A stretch of DNA of 64,000 bases from Exobasidium rhododendri (Eukaryota > Basidiomycota > Exobasidiomycetes > Exobasidiales > Exobasidiaceae): contig CP110632.1 of the NCBI GenBank assembly GCA_026210745.1, positions 3,781,001 to 3,845,000 on the forward strand. Reading direction: 5' to 3'. Positions 52,276 through 62,328 of this stretch are shown one piece after another. The notes under the pieces are model-generated. The model ran no database searches and was not told where the DNA came from. It worked only from the letters and a program-made list of their open reading frames with translations. The position numbers and the translations under genes were made by a program. How positions within the stretch are numbered: the first letter of the stretch is position 1; every line of letters starts with the position of its first letter.

Positions 52276-55200
52276 ATGAATAGCAACAACAACAAGCCTT
52301 CTTCACCAAGATTGCCTCAAGCACGACGAGCTCACTTCAGTCAACACGAGACTGACCCAGATTACGTTGGCATTGACGAGACTCTCCTTCGGGCGGCTAC
52401 GGCTGACCAAGCCTATCTTCATCAGCAGCAACAGCAACAAGAAAGTCAAGAAAGTCTGATTCGTCCCGCCCTCAAAAGTAGTTCCTACTCGTCAAGGGCG
52501 TCAGGCACTCCAGAAAGCACTGTTCGTGACTCCAGCGCACGGCAACAATCCCTTGTGGCTCCACCTCAAGATCAGGAAGGTCTCAAAGCAAGCCCACCTG
52601 CATCGCAGAACCCGTTTGTTCCTGGCTACTCTCTCGCAGTTCCTCCCTCTGATCCAAATCTAACGGATCAAAGAGCTCTTTTGTCCATGTCGGTGAGCCC
52701 GCTGCAGATCCCCAAGCGAGGCGTGCCCAACATCACCTACACGGACTCACCTGTCAAGCGAACAGAAAGCCCTCAGCAGCAGCAGACCACCTCTTCCGAA
52801 TTGCCTTCTTCTCAGCGACGTGCTCAGTTTGTGTTGCCCGATGAGAAAGACGAAAAGGAAGATGAAGATGAAGACGATGAGGAGACCGAAGTTCAAAATA
52901 CTTCTGCACTGAGGTCTTGCCGTGACCGGAGACCTACTTCAGCGCTGATCTCGGCACTCATCGGCAATGAAAGTGTAAAGAAAGAAGAAGCAGAAGAAGA
53001 CGAAAGGAGGCCACAATTATCACCAGTGCAAAACCCAACCTTGGGATCTAAAGCAGGCTTTCTTTCCCACAAGCGACCATCAATGCAATACCAAGAGCCT
53101 AGTATCTTTGGTCAATTGCAGAATACGCAGACTGAACTGCCCTCTATGCCTCAACAGCCTTCTCAAGCTCATCCTCACCATCGAGGAACGAGTGAGGGTA
53201 TGTTTTCACCTGCCATTGCACCAGGCTTTGATCGTTCAGCTAGCGGCCGTAGCAGCAGTGGTGCAATTTCTGGATCCAAGCCTCATATCCAGCATTACGA
53301 TCCACTCTTATCCCCTTCCATGGTGCAGCCCTACGTGCCTCGAACGGTGTCCAGTAGCAGCAATGCGAAATCTTCCAGTCTAAAGCCTGCACTTGTTCGT
53401 CACGATCAGAGCTATGAGAATATGGCTTGCGAATTGGGTTTGATTGGAAAGGAGAGAGAGAGAGATCATCAGTCCATGAACCGAGGAGGAATCCGAAATC
53501 GTCTGGCCGGCCTCTATGATCGTGTAGTGTCGTCAGAACACCACAACAAGACGCATGACACGCGGGAAGAGGAGGTGGAGATGAACGACTCGACCGAGGA
53601 AGAGGCGCAATCCACCGTCACACCAAGGCGTCCTACGATGACCAGGGCTTCCAGTCTCAACCGCCTGAGTGGCGCTACCTTGATGGACAGAAGGGAGAGC
53701 ACCGCGTCTGCCGCGGAAGACACTCCATCGCCGGCTTTTCTCAGTAAACGTCGTAAGAGTATGGCTTTCATACTTGGAGAAGACGATGAACCGATTGAGC
53801 CAGACGATCCCCGTTGCACCGGTCAAGGACGCAAGAGCATGGATACGAGGAAGGAGTACGACTTTGTCAACCGTCGTGCCAGCTACTCTTCTGACTATGC
53901 TGATTCCATCGTACGACCACGTTCCAGAGCAATGAGTCTAGCCAACTTTGTGGCACCGCTAAAGGGCTTTGGATCCAATCTCGAAAAGGCGCCTCGAAGA
54001 GAGTCGAATCATGGCAGCCTCCAAGCACACATGGCAGAGAGACAAAAGTTGATACTGAAGTTTGCAAGGGCTCTGATGCTGTTTGGTGCTCCTTCTCATC
54101 GTGTGGAGAGCCAGCTCAATGCTCTTGCGCTGGTCCTCTCTGTGGATGCGCAATTTATTCACTTTCCAGGCATCGTGATCGCCAGCTTTGGCGACATTGA
54201 TCACCACACATCCGAGTGTCACTTTGTCAAATCCAAGACGGATCTGGCGCTTGGTCACCTGAGCGACGTTCACAAGCTGTACAAGGGTGTGATCTCCGAT
54301 ACAATGACGGTCGCTCAAGGTACACAAGAGTTGAATCGACTGCTGAAGGCTGCACCAGAATGGTCCATTCTCTCGAGGGTCGCTTTCAATGCCATTCGAT
54401 GTGGAGTCATGGCGCCGATGAACTTTGGCGGTTCCTTTGTCGACGCCTTCTTGGCAGGTTGCTTTGGAGGCGGTCTCACCTTTGTGCAACTTTACTTTGC
54501 TGGAAATAATCCCATGTTCAGCAATGTTTTTGAGATAACGGCGGCCATCATCATCAGTTTCTTGGCTAGATGCCTCAGCACAAGGAGTGTATTCTGCTAT
54601 CAGGCGACGGCTAGTGCCGGGCTCATCTTGGTCTTGCCCGGTTACATCATCTGTAAGTGTGACTAGTACTAGAGAAGACGGAAGGGGTGACTTTTGCGCT
54701 TCAATCTGAACCCTTTTTTTTCTGGGTGACGCTTCTCCTTTTCGCCACTCAAGTGTGCGGCTCGCTAGAGCTAGCTTCCAAGAACATCATTGCTGGCTCT
54801 GTGCGGATGGTGTATGCCATCATCTATGCCCTGTTCCTTGGTTTCGGCATTGCTATAGGCTCTGATCTTTACTACTGGATTGACCCATCTTCGAGAAAGA
54901 CGATGTGGGTGCCACTCAACACTCAAACGGAAGTCCACGGGTCTTTCACCTTTGCAAATGAAACGATGCCTCATTGGAGTGGAGAATTCACTTTTAGCAA
55001 CGGAACAAAGAATGCACTCAACACCGGCGCAATCAATTGTGAACGACTACCCGACTGGCCTTGGTACCGCCAACCTCTAACACCTCTTCTAAACATCCTC
55101 TTTGTTCCGGTGTTTTCTTTTTTGACCTGCTTCGCGTTGTTGCACCCCTTCAAGTCGAGAGAAGTGCCGGTGAGCGTCATTATTGCTTGCGCAGGTTACG

Positions 55201-55553
55201 TTGTCAATCTTCTGGCGAACCATTACATCTTCGAACGAAGCGACGTCGTCTCGGCCATTGGAAGCTTTGCCATTGGTATCCTTGGCAACGTCTACTCTCG
55301 ACTTTATGGCGCTTCTGCTTTTACCGCCATGACTGTGGCCATTCTTTTCTTGGTCCCAAGTGGGATGGCCATGGCTGGTGGTCTTGCTATGACGTACAAG
55401 GGGTCCGATGGTGATCTCTACTCGAATGGGCTAAGCATCGGTCTCAGAATGGTTCAAGTCTCGATTGGTATTACTACGGGACTGTTTGCAAGCGCACTGC
55501 TCGTCTATATGTTTGGCAACAAGCGAAAGCATGCTCACCTCTTTGCCTTTTAA
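52276..55553 (+). CDS. ThrE/DUF1212-family membrane transporter (Prm10-like)
   Basis: Exons 52276-54652 and 54754-55553 encode 1058 aa. Residues 1-580 are hydrophilic and low complexity (poly-Gln near 50, acidic DEKEDEDEDDEETE near 200, many Ser/Pro and Arg). The conserved part starts at AERQKLILKFARALMLFGAP, with SHRVESQLNALALVLSVDAQ and GDIDHHTSECHFVKSKTDL, the N-terminal ThrE-type half (PF06738-like). Transmembrane segments follow, including MAPMNFGGSFVDAFLAGCFG and ITAAIIISFLARCLST; the second half in exon 2 holds further helices (MVYAIIYALFLGFGIAIGSD, FVPVFSFLTCFALLHPF, ALLVYMFGNKRK). About ten helices in total. Bacterial relatives export threonine/serine; yeast Prm10 and YJL108C are uncharacterised pheromone- or stress-linked proteins. 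A substrate cannot be inferred. A lumenal loop with NET and NGT sequons sits between helices in exon 2. Confidence 0.88.
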
Positions 55554-55851
55554 ACGGGACAAGAGCCGTTTCGTTCTGTTCGTTGAGGTTGTCGAGTGTC
55601 GAGCCACGTCAAATAGCATACCATTCATACTCTTGCTATCGTCACTGTGTCTTTCTCCTGCCGTCCTGAAGCCCTCCTCTTTTGCCCTATCCTCTTTAAA
55701 TCCCCTTCCTCAAATGCACAACAAATGCTCACCTCTATCACACTTTACTGAAATGCAGGGCGAAATGGGGAACAGATTCACATTACGCCGGCATCTTTGT
55801 AGACACAATCATCGAACATGATCCGGTTCTGAACTATCTGCTGCTTTGATC

Positions 55852-56232
55852 TTACTGCTTTTTCTCTTCGGCCATGTTGATCTGATTGATGCGAGACAGA
55901 AAAGCTTTGTCGGTATGTCGAGTCTACCGGACAACTGAAAAGTCGAGACTCACATGTTCACCAGCCTTTCCATCTTTCCATTCTTGATAGCGTAGAGCCA
56001 TGAAACCTCTCTTCTCGGCCTTGACTCTCTCCTCCTCCTTCAGGACCTGTCTGGTAGCACGAGCACAGATGGAGGTGTACTTGTTGTATCTGTACAATTA
56101 GGATAAATCCAGGAGCATTGAGGTCAGTCTATCTGTCAACCCTCATCAGACATGGCAGGGTTTTATCCGAGAGGGAGCGGTGTGTTGATTCAGTACGCAC
56201 GTAAAGTGTTGGCGCCAGGCTGCTGCAGACAT
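55852..56232 (-). CDS. ATP15: Mitochondrial ATP synthase subunit epsilon
   Basis: Three exons on the minus strand (56232-56201, 56089-55954, 55881-55852; 32, 136 and 30 nt) encode 65 aa, close to the 62 of yeast Atp15. The sequence begins MSAAAWRQHFTYNKYTSICA, the hallmark start of the eukaryotic epsilon subunit (W-R-x-x-x-x-x-Y-x-x-Y-x-x-I-x-A), then RATRQVLKEEERVKAEKRGF and MALRYQEWKDGKAGEHINMA, ending EEKKQ. It sits in the central stalk of F1 with gamma and delta. The acceptor of the last intron follows CGCATCAATCAG; the last exon adds only nine codons. No ORF of useful length reveals this gene. It is divergent from the carrier gene with CACGTG at 56396 between them. Confidence 0.9.
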
Positions 56233-56395
56233 GTTGGAAGAGGTCGACTTTGTGTGTAAGAACGAAAGGAGGTGACGAGAAGTGCGAAGAACTGGGATTC
56301 TCTCGTTCAGATCGATGGTGCAAGGAAGCTCTTCGCTGTGCTTGGAGGGCGCGATTCATCCCGACACCGTCTGACTCGCGTGGCGCCTTTGAGAC

Positions 56396-56401
56396 CACGT
56401 G
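56396..56401. promoter_or_regulatory. CACGTG palindrome in ATP15/carrier divergent promoter
   Basis: CCACGTGTT lies about 165 nt upstream of the ATP15 start and 115 nt upstream of the carrier start. Role inferred. Confidence 0.4.
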
Positions 56402-56514
56402 TTTTGCTTCGCTCCTTGCCTTGAAAACATGGGCACTGCAACAAACGGGATCGCGAGACCAACAGGAGAACAACAGGCAGCGTCGAGACACTGAGATCGA
56501 CAGTAGGACTGGCC

Positions 56515-58688
56515 ATGTCCAGCGTTGTCACCGTCGACGATGCGTCTTCGGAGAGGAAAGACAGCAAGGCAGCGAAAAAGACCGATACCTCGAGGCGTCG
56601 AAGAGCAAGGAGCGATGATAAGGACGGCGAGGAAAAGAGTCGTTACGAGAGCTTGAGCGGTGCAGTCGCTCGAGCTCTGATTGGTACGCTGGCGTTTGTG
56701 TTTCGAGCTCCTGTCAGGCTATTCCGACCAGTGAAGCTATCATCATGGAATCTTTTGGATGCCATGGCAAAGAGGGAAGGAAGTAGTCTTAGTCTGCGGT
56801 ATATGCGAACACTGATGCGAAGAGAGAAGGTCAGTGATATTACTTTAAATGGGAAACTTGATCCTAGGTGTCCTTTAATTGAACAGAGTCGACTTCATCT
56901 TCCAGTCGACATTCCTTCCCCACCTCTTGCTTCCACCCCTTTTGGTCAACACTACGATTGGCTTTTGTCTCTTCGAGGCATACTCACTCACAGAGTCACG
57001 TCTTATAGCCAAGTATTATCCCCAAAAAGAAACACATTCAGCCTCAGACTCGCTCATACCGACAAACTCGGCCACTCCTTCGTTCACTCCGCTTTGGATC
57101 GTCTGCATTGCCGGCTTTTCTGCTGGAGCAGCTCAGTGCATTGTCTCTGCACCTCTCGACAATGTCCGTATCATTCTATCATCACAGGTCAGCAAACGTA
57201 AAGGCAGTCACCATCAAGGCTCTCACATGAAACACCCACTCGGCATCTCTTGGAGGGCAGTAGCAAGAGCAGCACTTCTTCCATTTGCTCCTGAACTTAC
57301 AAGAAGCAGATTGGTGAGCGCTGTCCAGGAGGGCGGACATACGAAGATGTCTACCAAAGACGCTATCGACAAGGACACACAGCGATTACTGTGGGAGAAG
57401 AGGATAAAGAGATGGAGGGGAGGTGTCCACGGTGCTGGGCTGATCATGTCTCTAGCAAGAGACTCTGTCGGTGAGTAGATAGCCTTCCTCTAAGGGCAGT
57501 GGGCGAGTCAGATTTGCTGACATTTGGTGGGCAGGCTTTTCCGCTTTCTTTGTCGTCTTTGAAATCTCCAGAAGGTTGGCTTTCAAAGCATCTTTAGGTG
57601 TTGATCGAGTCCTGCTGCTCTTCAATACTTCTGCATCTCTTCCCTTCGGTGGGACAAATCGCAAGGATGCAGAGAGCAGCGACGATGAAGCTTCTTTTCA
57701 TCTCGAGTCTACAGGAGATGTCTCTTATTCTCAGTCTCGTACAAAGACCGGTCGAATCGTGGCTGCCTTTGTACTCATCTGCGGCGGGGCTATAGGAGCT
57801 GCCTTTTATGAAGTCGTAGGTAGACCAGCTGAGTTGATGAGGCTCGTGATCTGGGAAGGTCGCAAAGCTTGGGAGGAAGGCAGAAGAGGAACGAAAAGAG
57901 ATGCATGGAGTCGTGATCGAGGCAGGATGCGAATCACAGGAGCTCGAAGAAGGGAAAAGGCAATTTTGGAAAGCGCTGGTAAGGAACTTCGAAAGGGTAG
58001 CTTTTTAGCTTTGCGAGCTTCCAATCGAAGTGGGACGAGGCTCAGTAAAATTCAAGGAGACACACTGCAAAGAGCAAGAAGACCGCCTCATCCACTAAAA
58101 GTCACTGCGAACAGGAGCAGGGTCAACGCGAGTATACCTCATAGTTCTCGAGAGAGTGTACACACTACGGCAACACCTCGACACAAGCGAAGACTCGGAC
58201 TGAAGACTAAACACAAAGCTGCCGCTCCACCCATCGTCTCACCACCTTCTCTCGAGACCCGCCCTAGCGCTCTTACTTTGCTGATAGAACATGCCGAAAG
58301 AACGTCGATCTTACGTTTCACGTCCACCAAGAACATGTTGGCTAAACAGCAGCCCACGCCAGTGCCAGTCCCCGTTCTCCTCTTTCATACTTATTTCATT
58401 GCTCCATTCAGTACTCATCCACCCCCGATCTTGCAAAAGTCACCTACCCTTCAGGACGCGAGCAGCAAGACTACCGCAGAAGCACGAAAACCGAATAAGA
58501 TTCGTTCAGTCATCCGAAACCTTCTGCACTTTCAATATCCCGCCAGCAATGCACCCGGGAGCGTCAAGAGCATTACTCAAGCGCAGGTCTGGGGAAGTGG
58601 AAGGGTAGCGTGGGCCATTCGAAGGTTAGCCTCGCCCTATTCGATTGGATTCCTTGCGTTTGCTTGGATGTCTGGCGATCTGACGTAG
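56515..58688 (+). CDS. Divergent mitochondrial carrier (SLC25-like) protein
   Basis: Exons 56515-56829, 56906-57470 and 57535-58688 encode 677 aa, over twice the usual 300 for SLC25 carriers. Three carrier-like repeats can be traced: GTLAFVFRAPVRLFRP, where the PxDxx(K/R) acid is replaced by Arg; AGFSAGAAQCIVSAPLDNVR, an intact PLDNVR; and GGAIGAAFYEVVGRPAELMR, an intact PAELMR. Even-helix segments (LVNTTIGFCLFEAYSL, SVGFSAFFVVFEISRR) follow the first two. The N-terminus is charged (KAAKKTDTSRRRRARSDDKD), there is an acidic/Ser insert after repeat 2 (GTNRKDAESSDDEASF), and the long C-terminal half is very basic, ending in a hydrophobic stretch near residue 660. It resembles fungal proteins annotated only as mitochondrial-carrier-domain proteins; substrate unknown. 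The exon 2 acceptor (TCTTCCAG at 56905) was chosen because it keeps the frame. Confidence 0.75.
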
Positions 58689-58981
58689 GACCTCTACTTG
58701 TATAACAGACGATCATTTGTAATATAGTACCTCCCACATGTTGTCCTCGACAGCTGCAATGCATGCGATAGAAAGAGGCTTCGAATGTAGCTAAGTCTGA
58801 CGCACAAACCACACGCGCTTTAGATCTTAAGCCTAAAGTGTGGTGAAGCAGATGCTGCTTGCCCTGAACCTTAATTGTGCTGCTACTCTGTCGATAGATC
58901 TTCTTGCAAGCGAGCGACGTCCTCTCTCTGCCCTCTTCCTGCGAGTCCGTGTACAGCAAAGCTGAGCAAGATTTCAGTATC

Positions 58982-61900
58982 ATGTTCAAGCGTTTGCTGT
59001 TCGGTAACGAGGAGTCTAAATTGAATTTCAAGACCTCTACAACCACAGGCATCGCAAGACTGTACAGCGATCCCTCGATTCCAGCATCAGACACTCGCTA
59101 CTGGAGGAGTTACTTGCAGCTGTTTGACTCTCCCACTGATGTCTATTCTTTGGTGTCAGTCTCAGATATTCGGAGAGCACTGACGACATACCCTGAGAAC
59201 GTTGCAACACTGGTCCAAGTCTTGGTCAAGCATTTGGAAGGTCTTCAGCATGATGCCGACTTTTCGCCCGTTCCTCGGGAGTCTCCTGTCTCACCTTCGG
59301 TAGGGGACGTCTTATCGGCAGGCTTGAGCAAGAATATGGCTGGTTGGATGCCTGCTATACCCACTATCGGGTCCAGCAATGCTACGAAGGCCGGATCAAG
59401 TCTGATCACCAGAGACCGAACGCGAGAAGCTCTGAATTGCTGTCGGATCTTGACCAGAGTACTGCCCGTCGTCATGGAGGGAGACCACGACGGGACCTCT
59501 GATGCACAGGTAGGTGAAGACGACATCCACGATACGGAGAAGTTCGAGAAGAAGCTGTTCTGGAGCAGCGTGGAGGAAAGTAGCGAAGCTCTTTATTCAC
59601 TTTTCAACATTGATGAAGGAGAAATGATGCCTGGAAACGATGCAGCGGAAACGTCCTTACAAGAGGACCAATTCGTGATAGCAGAAAGCGATGAAGAGGA
59701 TGAAGCCAAGACTGCCATCGATCCTTTGGGAGCGACTGATGATCCTGCAGAAGCGCAAAGCAAGAGCCCCGAAGAGGGACCATCTGGACGAAAATTAGGA
59801 GAAAGATTAGCTTCTACGATCATCAATCTACTCTTCTATTCTGGCTTCACGATACCATGGACAGAAGAGCAGTTCTCACTTTCCTCGGGGGTTTCTGTCA
59901 TTGATTCTCGCGTTCACTTTACTATCTGGGAAAAGGGCATTGGGAGCTCCCTCGATCTGATAGGAACAAGCAAACTACATGAAACAAATCGATTGGAGTT
60001 ACTGAGATTGCTGCTCGTCACCTTCTCAAAGACTATCTACATTCCGGCGCACCTGCAGACTTCGACCGACAATCTATCTCTTCGCTACGTCACCACCTCC
60101 CTGGAACGAAGCAAGATCTTGCCACTTCTTTGCAGTCTCTTCAATGTGTCTTTGGTTCGTTTCAAGGCGGAAGGCTGGCTAGGAGGTTTGACAAGTCTTC
60201 CAGCTGGATTTGTCAAGGACAGAATAGCGAACGGGACCGAAGATGTTCGGCAAACGACGACTATGCTCTCTCTTCAGCTTCTGAACGTGCTTTTAGGGTA
60301 CGAGACACCGATTGCAAGGACAGAGCAGGAACAGAACACATCCACTACATTAGACACTCCGCGACCATCGCTAGGAACAAGTGCTTCATCTCAGTCGATT
60401 CAGTCTTTGCGAAAGGTAGAGACGAGCAAACACAACAATCTCTTCAGGTACTACCTGAGTAAGCTGCATCGACAGTCCGACTTCCACCTTCTATCGGAGG
60501 GTATGTTCACGCTCATCAGTCAGAGATTGAATCCAGCTTCACTCTTGAATCCAGCTACAGTGGCGACTGACACTAGTTCGGCTGGCCCCCACATCCCCGA
60601 AGCGATTCTTTTGCTATGGCAATTGCTATCGCATAACGGCAAGTTCAGAACCTTTTTACTGGACGACAGCAATCGTTCGCCTCAGCTCCTGAGCCACCTG
60701 CTTTATCATGCTCTCAACAACAAGGATAGCGCTGCCAGACAAGGTCTTGTTCGACTTTGCATCTTCGTGTTGCAAGATATCAGTTGTGACCAGGCTTTTG
60801 CTGTCAATGTATGCAAGACTGGGAGTGGAGCAAAAGCGAAGATCACCGGCAGTCAGAGGTGGGGGATAGCAGTGGGAGGAGGTGGAGGCGGCGGAGGCGG
60901 TGGCGGTGTCAGCTCCATACCTTCCGTAATAGGGGGTACACCTTCCAATCCATCACAAGCTCTCACAGGAGCCGACATCTTAATACAAGCAACTTACTCA
61001 CTCATTGCATCGACCAAATCGACCCTGTCATCGCTCTATGCCCCCTTGATCATCACCATGACCAATCTCAGCCCCTTTTTCAAGAGTCTCTCCATTCTTA
61101 CGTCAAATCGATTACTGGCACTGTTTACCAGCTTCAGCAATCCAAGCTTTCTACTGGCAGATGAAGGCAATCCACGACTGATTTACTATCTGCTGGAGGC
61201 AATCAATTTGACGATTCAGCATGGCTTTAATCGGAACCCCAACCTCATCTATGCACTTGTCCGTAGCCAGCGAGCGGTAGAGAAGCTTGCTAATTTCACA
61301 CTGCGAAGAGGGATCGCAGAGATGAGTCGAATGAGGAAGAGGGCAGGTGTAGTCGAAAGTAGCTTCACGAGCACACAAACGGCCTCCCAACCATCGGAAA
61401 AGAGAGAGGCAGAAGTGTTGTTGGGCGACTCGATGCTGACGACAGCAGTAGCGGGAAATGGAATTAGTCAAGGGCAGACGACGACGAAGACGACTGTCGT
61501 TGGTACACCTGGTACACCATCGGACCTAGCTACGACGTCAGAGAAGGTGAGGGGAAAGATGAGAAGGACGTCGAACTCTTCAGAGCACACGATCCGCCAA
61601 AGTATCGTGGAAGAGCAAGAAGACGAAGAGGATCGACTTGTAGCAGGCTTCAACGAAGAAGAGCTGTGGTACGCTGCCAGTACGATTGGTAGGAATGGCT
61701 TTGTACCCACGCAAACATGGGTGACAAGCTGGCAAAAGGGCTTGCCTTTGGATATCCTGCAGTTGACTCTACTGGAATTAGTGCCCAAGGTACACGATCT
61801 GTGTAGTACGATCTCGAGCAAGAGTGATGCGGATGATCGAATCGTGGCTTTCCTTCGAGAGCAAACGTTGGATCAGATTTTGCCACCGATTTCCTCCGTT

Positions 61901-62209
61901 CAGCCAAGGCAGTTCCGATGGAATCCTCAAGTGTCGATATGGCTGCTGTCCTATTTGTGGGGCCTGATCTATCTCAGCTCTTCTTTGCCTTTTGGGATCT
62001 TTGTCGGCTCCAACGCTCGTCTCTTCCAGCTGAGGGTTCAAGAGACCAACAACAATGCAAGAAGAGGCGCAGGAGGCGGAGGCAGAAATGAGCAGTTGGC
62101 TTTGCTGAATGTGGGCAACATGGTCTTTGGCGGCTTGTCTCAAGTGATGGGTTTTGGTCAGCAACCGCAGCCTCCATCGATGCAGAGTGGCCAGCAGCAG
62201 GCCATGTAG
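58982..62209 (+). CDS. HID1-family Golgi/endosome trafficking protein
   Basis: A single exon of 1075 aa. The N-terminus MFKRLLFGNEESKLNFKTST contains the family's GN-x-xSKL-x-F motif, then DTRYWRSYLQLFDSPTDVYS and VSVSDIRRALTTYPENVATL, as in HID1 / S. pombe Ftp105-type proteins. Conserved blocks recur: FWSSVEESSEALYSLFNIDE, STIINLLFYSGFTIPW, IWEKGIGSS, LLRLLLVTFSKTIYIP, LLLWQLLSHNGKFRTFLLDD, YLLEAINLTIQHGFNRNPNL, and near the end WNPQVSIWLLSYLWGLIYLS. A glycine run lies near residues 632-643 (60877-60913), and an acidic stretch (SDEEDEAKTAIDPLG) near 240. The family works at the trans-Golgi in dense-core granule and endosomal sorting and often has an N-terminal myristoyl-glycine; here the Met-Gly pair is not present, since the ATG lies eight codons before the Gly. 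The upstream in-frame ATG at 58904 gives no family match. Confidence 0.88.
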   Translation: MFKRLLFGNEESKLNFKTSTTTGIARLYSDPSIPASDTRYWRSYLQLFDSPTDVYSLVSVSDIRRALTTYPENVATLVQVLVKHLEGLQHDADFSPVPRESPVSPSVGDVLSAGLSKNMAGWMPAIPTIGSSNATKAGSSLITRDRTREALNCCRILTRVLPVVMEGDHDGTSDAQVGEDDIHDTEKFEKKLFWSSVEESSEALYSLFNIDEGEMMPGNDAAETSLQEDQFVIAESDEEDEAKTAIDPLGATDDPAEAQSKSPEEGPSGRKLGERLASTIINLLFYSGFTIPWTEEQFSLSSGVSVIDSRVHFTIWEKGIGSSLDLIGTSKLHETNRLELLRLLLVTFSKTIYIPAHLQTSTDNLSLRYVTTSLERSKILPLLCSLFNVSLVRFKAEGWLGGLTSLPAGFVKDRIANGTEDVRQTTTMLSLQLLNVLLGYETPIARTEQEQNTSTTLDTPRPSLGTSASSQSIQSLRKVETSKHNNLFRYYLSKLHRQSDFHLLSEGMFTLISQRLNPASLLNPATVATDTSSAGPHIPEAILLLWQLLSHNGKFRTFLLDDSNRSPQLLSHLLYHALNNKDSAARQGLVRLCIFVLQDISCDQAFAVNVCKTGSGAKAKITGSQRWGIAVGGGGGGGGGGGVSSIPSVIGGTPSNPSQALTGADILIQATYSLIASTKSTLSSLYAPLIITMTNLSPFFKSLSILTSNRLLALFTSFSNPSFLLADEGNPRLIYYLLEAINLTIQHGFNRNPNLIYALVRSQRAVEKLANFTLRRGIAEMSRMRKRAGVVESSFTSTQTASQPSEKREAEVLLGDSMLTTAVAGNGISQGQTTTKTTVVGTPGTPSDLATTSEKVRGKMRRTSNSSEHTIRQSIVEEQEDEEDRLVAGFNEEELWYAASTIGRNGFVPTQTWVTSWQKGLPLDILQLTLLELVPKVHDLCSTISSKSDADDRIVAFLREQTLDQILPPISSVQPRQFRWNPQVSIWLLSYLWGLIYLSSSLPFGIFVGSNARLFQLRVQETNNNARRGAGGGGRNEQLALLNVGNMVFGGLSQVMGFGQQPQPPSMQSGQQQAM
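60877..60913. repeat. GGT/GGA/GGC glycine-codon run in the HID1 gene
   Basis: About eleven consecutive glycine codons in mixed usage. It encodes a flexible linker inside the HID1-like protein. Confidence 0.8.
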
Positions 62210-62328
62210 ACTGGTAGATCTATGTTTGTAATGCTATTGTACACTATGAGTCTATATATGATACATTGATGCCAAGACGAGTGAATGAGAGAGCAGGAGG
62301 TATGGGGTAGCAATGGAAGAGCGAGGCG

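Noticed and set aside
58800-58842. Imperfect inverted repeat CTTTAG...CTAAAG before the HID1 gene
   Set aside because: Arms of six bases with a long A/T-rich spacer are expected by chance in this composition.
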